Source: Desulfuromonadales bacterium (GTDB taxonomy: Bacteria; Desulfobacterota; Desulfuromonadia; Geobacterales; Pseudopelobacteraceae). Taken from it: a DNA stretch of 64,000 nucleotides. The stretch covers positions 1-64,000 of the forward strand of contig DUZS01000007.1 in assembly GCA_013349405.1 (NCBI GenBank), in the 5' to 3' direction. Of this stretch, positions 8,492 to 19,241 are shown one piece after another. Both the position numbers and the translations under genes were made by a program. The notes under the pieces are model-generated. The model was not told where the DNA came from, searched no databases, and saw nothing but the letters and a program-made list of their open reading frames with translations. Numbering within the stretch: position 1 is the first letter of the stretch; every line of letters starts with the position of its first letter.

Positions 8492-10153
8492 ATGCGTAGC
8501 GATATGATTAAAAAAGGGCTTGAACGGACTCCGCATCGTGCCCTGCTGAAAGGCACCGGCGTACCGCACAATCAGATGGACAAGCCGTTTATCGGCGTAG
8601 CAACCAGTTTTACCGACCTGATCCCCGGACATGTCGGTATGCGCGACCTGGAGCGTTTTATTGAAAAGGGGGTTCACTCAGGCGGCGGCTATGCATTCTT
8701 TTTCGGAATTCCCGGAGTCTGCGACGGCATGGCGATGGGCCATAAAGGGATGCATTACTCCCTGCCGACCCGTGAACTTATCGCCGACATGGTTGAATCG
8801 GTTGCAGAGGCGCACCGTCTCGACGGACTGGTGCTGTTGACCAACTGTGACAAAATCACCCCCGGCATGCTGATGGCGGCTGCCCGGCTGAACATCCCCT
8901 GCATCGTCGTTACCGCAGGACCGATGATGAGTGGCCGCGGCACTGCCGGACGCAAATATTCTTTCGTTTCTGATACCTTTGAGGCGATGGCCCGCTATAA
9001 AGCCGGAGTCATCAACGATAAGGAACTGCAGGTCTGTGAAGATAACGCCTGCCCCGGCATGGGCTCCTGTCAGGGGCTCTTTACCGCCAACACCATGGCG
9101 ATTCTCACCGAAACGATGGGGATGAGTCTGCCGCGCTGCGGCACTGCACTGGCGGTTTCGGCGCTGAAACGCCGCATCGCCTTTGCTTCCGGCGAAAAAA
9201 TCGTCGAACTGGTGCATAATGACGTCAAGCCGCGCGACATTATGACCCGCAAGGCCTTTGAAAACGCTATTCGCGTTGATCTGGCCCTCGGCGGCTCGTC
9301 AAACACCGTCCTGCATCTCCTCGCTATCGCCCATGAAGCCGGTGTTGAACTGCCGTTGGAACTGTTTGACGAACTGGGAAAGGACACTCCCCAGATTGCT
9401 TCAATGAATCCGGCCGGGGAGCATTTTATGGAAGATCTCGACATCGCCGGCGGCGTCAGCGGTGTGTTGAAACAGCTAGGCAGCAAAATTAATGACACGC
9501 CCACTCTGTTCGGTCTCACCACGCATCAACTGGCTGAAAGTGTTCAGAATGTCGACGAGGAGGTTATCCGCCCGCTTGGGAATCCGATAAAGAAGGAAGG
9601 TGGCATCGCCATTCTCTCCGGAAATATCGCTCCCAAAGGGGCGGTCGTCAAGCAGTCGGGGGTTTCTGCCCCTATGATGGTGTTCAAGGGCACGGCTCGC
9701 TGTTTTGATGCTGAAGAGCTCGCTATGGCAGCCATCATGGAAGGCAAAATCAAATCCGGTGATTGCGTGGTCATTCGCTATGAAGGGCCGAAAGGTGGTC
9801 CCGGCATGCGTGAAATGCTCGCCCCAACCGCCGCCATAATGGGAATGGGCCTCGGGGACAGCGTCGCCCTGATTACCGATGGCCGTTTCTCGGGAGGTAC
9901 GCGCGGCCCCTGTATCGGACATATATCGCCCGAAGCCGCAGAGGGGGGGCCGATTGCGCTCGTGAAGGATGGCGACATTATTGAGCTTGATATTCCGAAC
10001 CGGCGGTTGGAGCTGCTCGTAGACGAGGCGACTCTTGCAACCCGCCGGTCCGCCTGGAAAGCACCTGAGCCAAAAATAAAGGGCGGTTGGCTGGCACGGT
10101 ACGCTAAGGTGGTTACATCGGCTCATACTGGAGCAATTACTACTGCAGATTAA
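8492..10153 (+). CDS. ilvD: Dihydroxy-acid dehydratase
   Basis: The 553-residue IlvD dehydrates 2,3-dihydroxy-isovalerate and 2,3-dihydroxy-3-methylvalerate to the 2-oxo acids that precede valine, leucine and isoleucine. Family motifs are intact: the [13 protein letters not shown] region (Cys77), [12 protein letters not shown] (Cys119, signature 1) and CPGMGSCQG (Cys193), the cysteines that fit the Fe-S cluster, plus the C-terminal [20 protein letters not shown] signature 2. It opens the ilvD-ilvB-ilvN-ilvC cluster, with a predicted promoter directly upstream. Length and motifs are normal. Confidence 0.97.
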   Translation: MRSDMIKKGLERTPHRALLKGTGVPHNQMDKPFIGVATSFTDLIPGHVGMRDLERFIEKGVHSGGGYAFFFGIPGVCDGMAMGHKGMHYSLPTRELIADMVESVAEAHRLDGLVLLTNCDKITPGMLMAAARLNIPCIVVTAGPMMSGRGTAGRKYSFVSDTFEAMARYKAGVINDKELQVCEDNACPGMGSCQGLFTANTMAILTETMGMSLPRCGTALAVSALKRRIAFASGEKIVELVHNDVKPRDIMTRKAFENAIRVDLALGGSSNTVLHLLAIAHEAGVELPLELFDELGKDTPQIASMNPAGEHFMEDLDIAGGVSGVLKQLGSKINDTPTLFGLTTHQLAESVQNVDEEVIRPLGNPIKKEGGIAILSGNIAPKGAVVKQSGVSAPMMVFKGTARCFDAEELAMAAIMEGKIKSGDCVVIRYEGPKGGPGMREMLAPTAAIMGMGLGDSVALITDGRFSGGTRGPCIGHISPEAAEGGPIALVKDGDIIELDIPNRRLELLVDEATLATRRSAWKAPEPKIKGGWLARYAKVVTSAHTGAITTAD

Positions 10154-10160
10154 AATGATG

Positions 10161-10192
10161 TCAGACCAGTCAGACTTGTCTGACATGTCTGA
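10161..10192. repeat. Nested palindrome between ilvD and ilvB
   Basis: The 32-bp sequence alternates TCAGAC and GTCTGA units. TCAGACCAGTCAGAC is followed by TT and then GTCTGACATGTCTGA, so the two halves are inverted copies with a short mismatch in each arm. In RNA it would form a long hairpin in the ilvD-ilvB intercistronic space. It lies just after the ilvD stop and before the ilvB ribosome-binding site. Read as protein in the ilvB frame it gives an SDxSDxSD pattern. Confidence 0.6.
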
Positions 10193-10229
10193 GAACGGAA
10201 AAACTACACAAGTTCACACGAGGTTTACA

Positions 10230-11930
10230 ATGAAAATGAACGGCGCACGAATAATGCTTGAATGCTTGAAAAAAGAGGGAGTAGATACAATTTTCGGCTA
10301 TCCCGGAGGCACCGTCATCAACCTCTATGACGCCCTCTTCGATTTTAAAGAAATTCATCACATACTTCCCCGGCACGAGCAGGCGGGGACTCATGCTGCT
10401 GACGGCTATGCCCGGGCAACCGGAAGAGTTGGCGTCGTTATCGCGACATCCGGACCGGGAGCCACCAATACCGTCACTGGTATCGCCACCGCCTATATGG
10501 ATTCAATACCGATGGTAATCATCACCGGACAGGTACCTACCGCGCTCATCGGTAATGATGCCTTTCAGGAAGTTGATATTATCGGCATCACCCGCCCCTG
10601 TACGAAACACAGCTTTTTGATTCGCGATGTCAAAGACATTGCACTGACCATGAAGAAAGCTTTTTATATCGCTCGCAGTGGACGTCCCGGCCCGGTTCTG
10701 GTTGATTTCCCCAAAGATATTCAGATTGCCCAGGGTGAATTTCATTACCCGGAAACCGTTGAAATCCGTGGCTACAAACCAACTCTTTCCGGGCATCCCC
10801 GCCAGGTGGAAAAGGCTGTCGCCATGATTCTTGACGCACGTCGCCCGGTCATGTACGTCGGCGGCGGTACGGTACTGAGTGATGCCGCCGAACCTTTGAC
10901 CGCTTTGGCACGCAAGCTGTTACTGCCGGTCACGACGACATTAATGGGGCTCGGCTCCTTTCCGGAAAGTGATGAGCTGTCACTCGGCATGCTTGGCATG
11001 CACGGTGCCTATTGCGCCAATATGGCAATGAGCAACAGTGACCTTATCATTGCCGTCGGGGCACGTTTCGATGACCGTGTTACCGGTAAACTCTCGACAT
11101 TTGCTCCCCACGCAAAAATAATCCACATCGATGTCGACCCGACATCCATTAAGAAAAATGTGCCCGTTGACCTGCCGATAGTCGGTGACGTCAAAGATGT
11201 GTTGTTAAAGATGATCAAACAGGCGGAAAAAAGTGCTGAAAAGCTGTCCGGGTTTGTCGCAGCTCTGGCTCCATGGCATACCGATATTACCGCCTGGAAG
11301 GAGAAGCATCCGCTCGGCTATAAGCAGAGCAGTACGGTAATCAAGCCGCAGTTTGTTATTCAGAAACTGCGTGAGCTGTCTGATGACGACGCCATCATTT
11401 CAACAGATGTCGGCCAGCACCAGATGTGGACGGCCCAGTTTTTTAAATTCAACAAGCCCCGGACACTGCTTACCTCCGGTGGTCTTGGCACGATGGGGTA
11501 CGGTCTGCCGGCAGCAATGGGAGCTCAGGCAGCCTTTCCGCAGCGCCAGATTATTACTATCTGCGGTGATGGCGGCATTCAGATGAACATTCAGGAGATG
11601 GCGACACTGGTACAGAACAGGCTTCCGGTCAAAATCGTCATTCTCAACAACAACTTTCTCGGCATGGTACGCCAGTGGCAGGAACTGTTCTTTGACAAGC
11701 GCTATTCCTCAACCTGCATGGAACTGCCGATCGACTATGTCAAACTTGCCGACGCCTATGGCGCCAAAGGATTTCTGGCGACAAAACCGGGTGATGTTGA
11801 GTCTGTCATCAAGCAGGGCTTCGAGGAGAAGGGACCGGTCATCATGGAATTCATGGTAGCCCGCGAGGAAAAAGTGCTGCCGATGGTTCCGGCCGGAGCA
11901 TCGCTGAATGAAATGGTACTCAACGCCTAA
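10230..11930 (+). CDS. ilvB: Acetolactate synthase, large (catalytic) subunit
   Basis: The 566-residue thiamine-diphosphate enzyme condenses two pyruvates to acetolactate, or pyruvate with 2-oxobutyrate, the first common step to Val, Leu and Ile. The catalytic Glu of RHEQAG is at about residue 50. The central FAD-binding domain and the C-terminal ThDP motif (GDGGIQMN ... [13 protein letters not shown]) are intact. The ATG at 10230 follows ACGAGGT and gives the family-typical [11 protein letters not shown] start. The open frame extends upstream to 10155, but that part is only a low-complexity SDxSD stretch made by the intergenic palindrome. ilvN follows after 15 bp. Confidence 0.95.
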   Translation: MKMNGARIMLECLKKEGVDTIFGYPGGTVINLYDALFDFKEIHHILPRHEQAGTHAADGYARATGRVGVVIATSGPGATNTVTGIATAYMDSIPMVIITGQVPTALIGNDAFQEVDIIGITRPCTKHSFLIRDVKDIALTMKKAFYIARSGRPGPVLVDFPKDIQIAQGEFHYPETVEIRGYKPTLSGHPRQVEKAVAMILDARRPVMYVGGGTVLSDAAEPLTALARKLLLPVTTTLMGLGSFPESDELSLGMLGMHGAYCANMAMSNSDLIIAVGARFDDRVTGKLSTFAPHAKIIHIDVDPTSIKKNVPVDLPIVGDVKDVLLKMIKQAEKSAEKLSGFVAALAPWHTDITAWKEKHPLGYKQSSTVIKPQFVIQKLRELSDDDAIISTDVGQHQMWTAQFFKFNKPRTLLTSGGLGTMGYGLPAAMGAQAAFPQRQIITICGDGGIQMNIQEMATLVQNRLPVKIVILNNNFLGMVRQWQELFFDKRYSSTCMELPIDYVKLADAYGAKGFLATKPGDVESVIKQGFEEKGPVIMEFMVAREEKVLPMVPAGASLNEMVLNA

Positions 11931-11945
11931 GGAGAGGAAAGATAT

Positions 11946-12437
11946 ATGAAACATACAATTTCGGTTATCGTAGAAAATGATTTTGGAGTACTCTCCCGCG
12001 TCGCGACACTTTTTTCCGGTCGCGGGTTCAATATTGATTCACTCTCTGTAGCGCCCACGAATGAAGAAGGGTTGTCGCGGATGACCATTGTTACCCGGGG
12101 CGATGACCAGATCCTTGAGCAGATCAACAAACAGCTCAACAAGCTGATTGATGTGTTGAAGGTGCTTGATTTCACTGATGGCAGCGCCATTGAGCGGGAA
12201 CTGGCGCTGATAAAAGTCGCTGCCGAAGATGATGCCCGTGCCGAGGTTTTAAGGGTCGTCGATATATTCAGGGCCAAGATTATTGATGTCACACCAAAGT
12301 CCTATACCCTTGAAGTAACCGGCAATCCGCAGAAAATAGACGGCATACTGGAACTTTTGCGACCGCTTGGCCTGAAAGAGGTCGTGCGGACCGGCGCAGT
12401 TGCCATCGGCAGAGGTGCCAAAGGGTGGAACGGGTAG
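11946..12437 (+). CDS. ilvN: Acetolactate synthase, small (regulatory) subunit
   Basis: The 163-residue ACT-domain protein (also called ilvH) binds the large subunit and confers valine feedback control. An ACT domain spans residues 4-75 (HTISVIVENDFGVLSRVATLFSGR start) and is followed by the second, ACT-like half that activates the catalytic subunit. It starts 15 bp after ilvB with GGAGAGG, so the two are almost certainly co-translated. The length matches the usual 160-170 residues. Confidence 0.95.
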   Translation: MKHTISVIVENDFGVLSRVATLFSGRGFNIDSLSVAPTNEEGLSRMTIVTRGDDQILEQINKQLNKLIDVLKVLDFTDGSAIERELALIKVAAEDDARAEVLRVVDIFRAKIIDVTPKSYTLEVTGNPQKIDGILELLRPLGLKEVVRTGAVAIGRGAKGWNG

Positions 12438-12519
12438 GGAGAAACATTGACAGTATCAGTTGAATGTAGTATCAGTTTCGCTCATTTTATGGAGTGCGTT
12501 CGACCGGTTTACCGGATAA

Positions 12520-13554
<1,035 letters not shown>

Positions 13555-13573
13555 TTCTACAGCGCGAATCACA

Positions 13574-13601
13574 ACACCCCTCTTCCTCCGAAGAGGGGTG
13601 T
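13574..13601. other. Stable hairpin between ilvC and psd
   Basis: ACACCCCTCTTC and GAAGAGGGGTGT form a perfect 12-bp stem around CTCC. No T-run follows (CTCGCATCAG), and psd begins 18 bp downstream. It is therefore not a classic intrinsic terminator and may instead protect the ilv mRNA 3' end or reduce read-through. Confidence 0.6.
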
Positions 13602-13619
13602 CTCGCATCAGGCAGGTAC

Positions 13620-14276
13620 ATGAATAATTCCTCCCCATTTGCCCGAGAAGGGTATCCATTTATAGCGTACAGCGTCGGGTTAACGGCATTACTTACGGTT
13701 GCCGGTACACGAATTTCAACCGGACTGTATGTACCAGCGGCCCTTTCTCTTGTTTTGACGCTATTTGTCCTCTATTTTTTTCGTAACCCGGAACGGGTCA
13801 CTCCTTCTGACGCCACTGCGGTCATTGCTCCGGCTGATGGCGTTGTTATTGTCGCCGAACAGGTTCCGGAAACGCCGCTCGGTGTTGAGGCGTTAAAAAT
13901 CAGTATTTTCATGTCTGTATTCAGTGTCCATGTCAACCGTGCTCCATTTGACGGCACAGTTATTGACACATTCCATCATGCGGGGAAATTTTTTGATGCC
14001 CGTGACGGGCGCGCTTCCTGTGAAAATGAGCGGAATGGCATAGTACTTGAGGTTGCCGGCGGCATTCGGATTGCGTTTGTTCAGATAGCCGGACTGGTAG
14101 CTCGTCGTATTATCAGTTACCCGCTTGTCGGAGATATCCTGGTGCGTGGCGCACGCTACGGCCTGATTCGCTTCGGATCGCGCGTTGATGTGTATCTGCC
14201 GGTTGGAGTCGTCCCACTGGTAAAACCTGGTGATAAAACGGTGGCGGGTGAAACTGTATTGGCAAGAATGTGCTGA
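13620..14276 (+). CDS. psd: Phosphatidylserine decarboxylase, short PSD-A type
   Basis: The 218-residue proenzyme yields phosphatidylethanolamine from phosphatidylserine at the inner membrane. Two hydrophobic segments occupy residues 15-53. The FRNPERVTP and APADGVVI motifs follow, and the self-cleavage site RFGSRVDVYLP has Gly186-Ser187, where the Ser becomes the pyruvoyl group. The start at 13620 was chosen because the family N-terminus begins there; the frame open from 13371 lies inside ilvC. The ribosome-binding site is weak (CAGGT). pssA follows immediately, so synthesis and decarboxylation of phosphatidylserine are encoded together. Confidence 0.93.
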   Translation: MNNSSPFAREGYPFIAYSVGLTALLTVAGTRISTGLYVPAALSLVLTLFVLYFFRNPERVTPSDATAVIAPADGVVIVAEQVPETPLGVEALKISIFMSVFSVHVNRAPFDGTVIDTFHHAGKFFDARDGRASCENERNGIVLEVAGGIRIAFVQIAGLVARRIISYPLVGDILVRGARYGLIRFGSRVDVYLPVGVVPLVKPGDKTVAGETVLARMC

Positions 14277-14292
14277 TCAAGGAATCGACATC

Positions 14293-15099
14293 ATGAGTTT
14301 TGAAACACCGGATACGGTCACCGGTCGGAAAGAAAACATCAAGCGGGGTATTTATATTCTCCCCAATTTGATAACCGCCGCAAGCCTTTTTGCCGGTTTC
14401 TACAGTATGGTTGCCACCCTGAACGGCACCTACAAAACGGCGGCAATCGGGATTTTTATCTCTGCAGTATGCGACGGGCTTGATGGCAAAGTAGCCAGGA
14501 TGACCGGCTCAACCAGTAAATTCGGTGTCGAATTTGATTCTCTTGCTGATCTTGTGGCCTTTGGCGTTACCCCGGCCTTCCTCATGTATGCCTGGGCTCT
14601 CAAACCGTTCGGCAGACTCGGCTGGGTTGCCGCGTTTCTTTTTCTTATCTGCGCTGCATTACGACTGGCTCGCTTCAACGTGCAGGTTGACACCGTTGAA
14701 AGTAAACGCTTTGTCGGCCTCCCTACTCCGGCGTCCGCATGCATGGTCGCCTCAACGGTACTTCTTTTTTATCATTTCGGCTGGCCCAGCTCGTTTAAGA
14801 AACTCGCTATTTTAGTGCTTATCTATTTGCTGGCGTTCCTGAATGTTTCCAACTTCAGATACAATTCTTTTAAAGACCCGGCCTTTATAAAACGGCAGCC
14901 ATTCGGATTTTTACTGCTTGCCGTCGTACTGTTGATTGTTGTGGTTTCCGAACCGGTGGTGATGACATTCAGCATCCTGCTGCTGTACACCCTTTCCGGA
15001 CCGATAGATTATATCATTTCCTGGCCGCGGCGTCGCAGATTAGAGAAAGCGGTGCATAAACGACGAGAGGCGATGCATCGGGAAGGTGATACTTCTTAA
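14293..15099 (+). CDS. pssA: CDP-diacylglycerol-serine O-phosphatidyltransferase
   Basis: The 268-residue integral membrane enzyme makes phosphatidylserine from CDP-diacylglycerol and serine. The CDP-alcohol phosphatidyltransferase signature is complete: D61-G62, D64-G65-x2-A68-R69-x8-G78-x3-D82-x3-D86. Six to eight hydrophobic helices follow. The start at 14293 follows AAGGAATCG; the frame open from 14230 overlaps psd. It is 16 bp from psd and converges with a minus-strand phosphodiesterase gene, the two stop codons overlapping by 4 bp. Confidence 0.94.
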   Translation: MSFETPDTVTGRKENIKRGIYILPNLITAASLFAGFYSMVATLNGTYKTAAIGIFISAVCDGLDGKVARMTGSTSKFGVEFDSLADLVAFGVTPAFLMYAWALKPFGRLGWVAAFLFLICAALRLARFNVQVDTVESKRFVGLPTPASACMVASTVLLFYHFGWPSSFKKLAILVLIYLLAFLNVSNFRYNSFKDPAFIKRQPFGFLLLAVVLLIVVVSEPVVMTFSILLLYTLSGPIDYIISWPRRRRLEKAVHKRREAMHREGDTS

Positions 15100-15566
15100 G
15101 CAATATCGTACTGTTGAACGGTTATACCGTCCGGCAAGAGATTTAAAACGGCATAGCTGCGACGGAGTCCGTAATTTGAAAGTGTGCCGGGGTTAACCAA
15201 GAGAAGACCTGACTGATTTTCAAGCACCGCCTGGTGCGTATGACCGAAAAGAACCGCGTCAACCCCGATTTCTTCCGCTCTCTGCCGTAACCTGATCAAA
15301 TCAGACTTTACCGTATAGGCATCCCCGTGGGTTAATAGTATTCGTTTCCCTTCACACTCCCACACACGTTCTCGCGGGGCATGTGCACAAAGGTCACAGT
15401 TTCCGGCAACAGTTATGACCGGTACTCCGAGAGCATCACAGAGCAGATCTGCATCGGCGCAACCATCTCCCAGATGTATAATGACATCGACCGGCTCAGA
15501 TAAAGCGTGAGCTGTCAAGGCGCGATTGATGTCACCATGTGTATCAGAAATAATAAGCGCTCTCAT
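15096..15566 (-). CDS. YfcE-like metallophosphodiesterase
   Basis: The 156-residue calcineurin-like phosphoesterase of the YfcE/MJ0936 type hydrolyses small phosphodiesters. The two-metal motifs appear in order: SDTHGD near the start, HLGDGC, GNCD, LTHGD and GHTHQ. The length is typical for the small cytosolic members. It is divergent from sppA, whose open frame overlaps its 5' end, and convergent with pssA. The biological substrate is unknown. Confidence 0.88.
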   Translation of the reverse strand: MRALIISDTHGDINRALTAHALSEPVDVIIHLGDGCADADLLCDALGVPVITVAGNCDLCAHAPRERVWECEGKRILLTHGDAYTVKSDLIRLRQRAEEIGVDAVLFGHTHQAVLENQSGLLLVNPGTLSNYGLRRSYAVLNLLPDGITVQQYDIA

Positions 15567-15626
15567 AGTCAGACTGTAGCAGATGTCCTTCTTTCTCTAA
15601 AGAAAATATTTCAGCAAGGTGCCGAC

Positions 15627-16502
15627 ATGTCAAAAAAAATAGTCATTATCACTGCGGGCGTGCTTCTTTCGCTTTCGCTTCTGTTTGCATTTTCCGTGAA
15701 GATTGCTTCAAAAATTATCGGCTCTGATGTCGCGACGAGTAAAGAAGGGGTCGGCTTGATTGAGGTTAAAGGGATGATTCTCGACTCCAAAGAAACGATA
15801 CGGCAGTTGAAATATTTTCTTAAACAGGATTCTGTCAAAGCTGTTGTACTTCGTGTTGATTCTCCTGGAGGAATTGTAGCCCCTTCACAGGAAATATATG
15901 CCGAAGTCAAAAAGTTTGCCGCGAAAAAGAAGATCATCGTCTCTATGGGGAGTCTTGCCGCTTCCGGCGGTTACTACATTTCAGCACCATCAACCATGAT
16001 TTATGCGAACCCCGGTACGATTACTGCCAGCATCGGCGTCATTCTCAAACTGTCCAATATTGAAACATTAATGGATAAAATCGGCATTAAATCTCATACG
16101 CTCAAAACCGGTAAGTATAAGGATTCCGGCTCACCTCTGAGGGAATTTACCGCAGAGGACCGCGCCATGCTGCAGGCGGTGATCGACAATACCCATGAAC
16201 AGTTTATCAAGGCTGTAGCCGATGGGCGTAAATTGCCGGTTGATGAGGTACGCAAAATTGCCGATGGACGAATATTATCTGGAGAGCAGGCATTGCGATA
16301 CAAGCTGGTGGATCGTCTCGGCACTTTGCAGGATGCCATTGACGAGGCGGGCAGGCAGGCCGGAATTTCAGGAGATCCCGAACTGCTGCTGCCGCCGAAG
16401 AAGAAAGTAAATTATCTGGATCTGCTGGCTGAAGGTGCTGAGGAAACGTTTAACGGGCCTCTGGGACGGGCAGCAGGCGGGCTGAAGATGGTGTACGAGT
16501 AA
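15627..16502 (+). CDS. sppA: Signal peptide peptidase SppA (short, 36K type)
   Basis: The 291-residue membrane-anchored serine protease degrades cleaved signal peptides. An N-terminal TM anchor spans residues 5-30. The crotonase-like core carries VDSPGG near 78 and the nucleophile in SLAASGG (Ser113). The general-base Lys lies in TGKYKDSGSP, about 52 residues later (Lys165), which is the spacing of the Gram-positive-type short SppA. The ATG at 15627 with AAGGTG upstream is preferred; the frame open from 15507 runs over the divergent phosphodiesterase gene and lacks the signal-anchor layout. Confidence 0.92.
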   Translation: MSKKIVIITAGVLLSLSLLFAFSVKIASKIIGSDVATSKEGVGLIEVKGMILDSKETIRQLKYFLKQDSVKAVVLRVDSPGGIVAPSQEIYAEVKKFAAKKKIIVSMGSLAASGGYYISAPSTMIYANPGTITASIGVILKLSNIETLMDKIGIKSHTLKTGKYKDSGSPLREFTAEDRAMLQAVIDNTHEQFIKAVADGRKLPVDEVRKIADGRILSGEQALRYKLVDRLGTLQDAIDEAGRQAGISGDPELLLPPKKKVNYLDLLAEGAEETFNGPLGRAAGGLKMVYE

Positions 16503-16529
16503 AAACACACGCCGTACGTCACCATAACA

Positions 16530-17582
16530 TTATTGTCGTTGCTTCAACCGGGCGTGAGCACCAAGGAGAATCTCTTCCGTTTTTTCCCAGTCGATACAGG
16601 AATCGGTTATTGATACGCCATACTTCAGCTGGGTGATGTCGGCCGGTATTTTCTGGCTGCCGGCTTTAAGGTTACTTTCAATCATAACCCCCGAGATTGA
16701 ACTGTTACCGTTCAGAATTTGATCAACGACACTCTCGAGAACTTCCGGCTGTTTTTGATAATCCTTACTCGAGTTTCCGTGGCTGCAATCGACCATCATG
16801 GTCGAAAGGAGACCGTTCCTGGCAAGCTGTTCTTCAGTATGGAGAATATCCTCGTGGTGATAGTTGACTTTTTTTGAGCCGCCCCGCAGCACGATATGCA
16901 CATCCGGATTACCGCTGGTTTGTATGATGGAAGTCCGTCCCTCACGGTTGATACCGAGAAAACTGTGCGGATGCTGTGCTGCCTTCATGGCATCGATAGC
17001 AATTTGCAGATTGCCGTCGGTGCCGTTTTTAAAACCGACCGGAAATGAAAGGCCGCTGGACATTTCACGATGTGTCTGGGATTCGGTGGTGCGGGCTCCG
17101 ATAGCGCCCCAGCTGATAAGGTCAGCCACATATTCCGGGGTGATCGGATCGAGCATTTCGTTGGCGACCGGAACACCAAGTGAAGTCATGTGGCTGAGCA
17201 GGCCACGGGCAATACCGAGCCCCTTGGAAATGAGGTGGGTGCCATTCATGTCCGGATCATTGATCAGCCCTTTCCAGCCGATAGTTGTGCGCGGTTTTTC
17301 AAAATATACCCGCATGATCAGGAGAAGCTGGTCATCAACTTTACGCGAAAGTTCTGCCAGTCTTCCGGCATATTCGATTGCCGCTTGAGTGTCGTGAATC
17401 GAGCAGGGGCCGACGACTACCATTAAGCGTCTGTCCCTGCGCTGCAGGATCTCTTTGATCTGCTCTCTGCTTCTGCTGACAAAAGCACGGTCTTTTTCTG
17501 ACAGTGGAAAAACCTGGCGCAGGTCGGCAGGGGCGATTATCGGGGTAATTCCGGTAATTTTAAGATTATTGGTCTTTATCAC
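16530..17582 (-). CDS. aroG: 3-deoxy-7-phosphoheptulonate (DAHP) synthase, class I AroG type
   Basis: The 350-residue protein condenses phosphoenolpyruvate and erythrose 4-phosphate, the first step of the shikimate pathway. Hallmarks are VVGPCSIHD (metal Cys), RVYFEKPRTTIGWKG, GARTTESQTHREM, the GGSKKVNYH segment and VDCSHGNSSKDY. The length equals E. coli AroG/AroF (350). The start is a GTG at 17582 with GGGAG about 10 bp upstream. A good promoter lies 33-62 bp further up. Which aromatic amino acid inhibits it cannot be told here. Confidence 0.95.
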   Translation of the reverse strand: MIKTNNLKITGITPIIAPADLRQVFPLSEKDRAFVSRSREQIKEILQRRDRRLMVVVGPCSIHDTQAAIEYAGRLAELSRKVDDQLLLIMRVYFEKPRTTIGWKGLINDPDMNGTHLISKGLGIARGLLSHMTSLGVPVANEMLDPITPEYVADLISWGAIGARTTESQTHREMSSGLSFPVGFKNGTDGNLQIAIDAMKAAQHPHSFLGINREGRTSIIQTSGNPDVHIVLRGGSKKVNYHHEDILHTEEQLARNGLLSTMMVDCSHGNSSKDYQKQPEVLESVVDQILNGNSSISGVMIESNLKAGSQKIPADITQLKYGVSITDSCIDWEKTEEILLGAHARLKQRQ

Positions 17583-17614
17583 GTGACACGTCTCCCTTTC
17601 TGTTAGTGGATGGT

Positions 17615-17644
17615 GTTATAGTTGTATACCGGCTGAGTTGTCAA
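17615..17644 (-). promoter_or_regulatory. Predicted sigma-70 promoter for the DAHP synthase gene
   Basis: On the minus strand, TTGACA (17644-17639) is followed after 18 bp by TATAAC (17620-17615). It sits in the divergent gap between the DAHP synthase gene and gmhB, properly placed for the former. Confidence 0.6.
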
Positions 17645-17716
17645 TGCTTCTGTGCATTATTTGCCCACTAAATCAGCAAGTTAATTATTACGAAACCAAA
17701 GTTTACGGAGGATTCG

Positions 17717-18259
17717 ATGAAACGCGCCGTATTTCTGGATCGCGATGGCACCATTAATGTCGAAAAAGAGTATTTGTATCAAAGAACAGACTTTGAATTT
17801 ATTCCGGGAACCCCTGAAGCGATTAAAATTCTCAACCAGGCTGGATTCATGGTCATTGTCGTCACCAACCAGTCCGGCATAGCGCGTGGCTATTATAGCG
17901 AAGAAGATGTAGAAATACTGCATCGCCATATTGCCCAAGAGCTTGAGCGTTGCGGTGCTCACGTAGACGCGTGGCTTTTCTGTCCTCATCACCCTGACGG
18001 TCGCGGCAGCTATGCCTTGCCGTGTGAATGTCGAAAACCACTGCCGGGAATGCTGAAAGATGCCTCCCGGCGCTATGACATAGATCTGCAGAATTCGACC
18101 ATGATTGGTGACAAACGCGTAGATATGGCAGCAGGAGAAGCCGCCGGCTGCCGCACAATTCTGGTTCGAACCGGTTACGGTTCAGAAGAAGAACCGTACG
18201 CCGGCCCTCAGACTACCGTATGTGATGACCTGCTTGCAGCAGTAAAGTGCGTCGTTTAA
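17717..18259 (+). CDS. gmhB: D-glycero-D-manno-heptose 1,7-bisphosphate 7-phosphatase
   Basis: The 180-residue HAD-superfamily phosphatase acts in ADP-heptose synthesis for the lipopolysaccharide inner core. The HAD nucleophile pair is in FLDRDGTINVE (Asp8, Asp10) and motif II is in VVTNQSGIARG. The diagnostic GmhB zinc loop is CPHHPDGRG...PCECRKP, and motif IV is MIGDKRVDM. GGAGG precedes the ATG. It is followed by rfbA after a 70-bp gap, both serving surface-polysaccharide precursor synthesis. Confidence 0.93.
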   Translation: MKRAVFLDRDGTINVEKEYLYQRTDFEFIPGTPEAIKILNQAGFMVIVVTNQSGIARGYYSEEDVEILHRHIAQELERCGAHVDAWLFCPHHPDGRGSYALPCECRKPLPGMLKDASRRYDIDLQNSTMIGDKRVDMAAGEAAGCRTILVRTGYGSEEEPYAGPQTTVCDDLLAAVKCVV

Positions 18260-18329
18260 TCAGATTTGACACTGCTCCGGATAACATGCTATCTAGGTCA
18301 GCTATAAAAAACGTGTGAGGTAACTGCTT

Positions 18330-19223
18330 ATGTCCAAAGGAATTAAAAAGGGAATTATTCTGGCAGGCGGCGCCGGTAGCCGGCTTTTCCCGCTGACTCT
18401 GGTCGCCAGCAAGCAGCTGCAGCCGGTGTATGACAAGCCGATGATCTATTATCCTCTGGCTACACTAATGACTGCCGGAATTCAGGATATCCTGCTGATA
18501 TCAACACCGCTTGACACGCCGCGTTTTGAGGCACTTTTAGGTGACGGCTCCCGCTGGGGGATAACAATAACATATAAGGTTCAGCCGGAGCCGAAGGGGA
18601 TTGCCCAGGCATTTCTGGTTGGAGAAGAATTTATTGACAACCAGCCGGTCTGCCTGATCCTGGGTGATAATATATTCTACGGGAAAATGAATCTTGACAG
18701 AATTGTTACCGAATTTAAAACCGGAGCCCGGGTTTTTGGCTACCAGGTCAATGATCCGGAGCGTTATGGTGTTGTTGCCTTCGATGCAGAGGGAAAAGTT
18801 CTCAGTATCGAAGAAAAACCGAACTCACCTAAATCGCATTTTGCAGTACCCGGACTGTACCTGTACGACAAAAACATCGTTGCTGTGGCCAAATCCATAC
18901 AACCATCTCCCCGTGGCGAACTCGAAATAACCGACGTGAACCTTGAATATCTGCGGCGAGGCGAATTGATGGTAGAGCGCCTTGGTCGCGGCATTGCCTG
19001 GCTTGATACCGGCACACACAAGAGTCTGCTGGAAGCCAGCAACTTTATCGAAACCATCGAATCCCGACAGGGTCTTAAGATTGCCTGCCTTGAAGAGATC
19101 GCTCTACGACGCGGCTTTATCACATGTCAACAGATGGAAAAAGTTATTGCAGCAACACCCAACTCTTCTTACAAGGAGTACCTCCAGCGCGTTTACAACG
19201 AAACCGATTTGTGTGGAATATAA
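18330..19223 (+). CDS. rfbA: Glucose-1-phosphate thymidylyltransferase
   Basis: The 297-residue nucleotidyltransferase (RmlA) makes dTDP-glucose, the precursor of dTDP-rhamnose and related O-antigen sugars. The motif [11 protein letters not shown] with K ([18 protein letters not shown]) at residues 12-41, GDNIFYG near 111, and EEKPNSPKS are family-typical. The ADP-glucose or UTP-glucose families lack the [17 protein letters not shown] pattern. The other rml genes are not in the window. mreC begins 18 bp downstream. Confidence 0.93.
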   Translation: MSKGIKKGIILAGGAGSRLFPLTLVASKQLQPVYDKPMIYYPLATLMTAGIQDILLISTPLDTPRFEALLGDGSRWGITITYKVQPEPKGIAQAFLVGEEFIDNQPVCLILGDNIFYGKMNLDRIVTEFKTGARVFGYQVNDPERYGVVAFDAEGKVLSIEEKPNSPKSHFAVPGLYLYDKNIVAVAKSIQPSPRGELEITDVNLEYLRRGELMVERLGRGIAWLDTGTHKSLLEASNFIETIESRQGLKIACLEEIALRRGFITCQQMEKVIAATPNSSYKEYLQRVYNETDLCGI

Positions 19224-19241
19224 TTAATTCGAGTACTTTTT

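Noticed and set aside
12447-12475. Promoter before ilvC
   Set aside because: TTGACA is perfect but the -10 (TATCAG) is weak; mentioned only within the ilvC entry.
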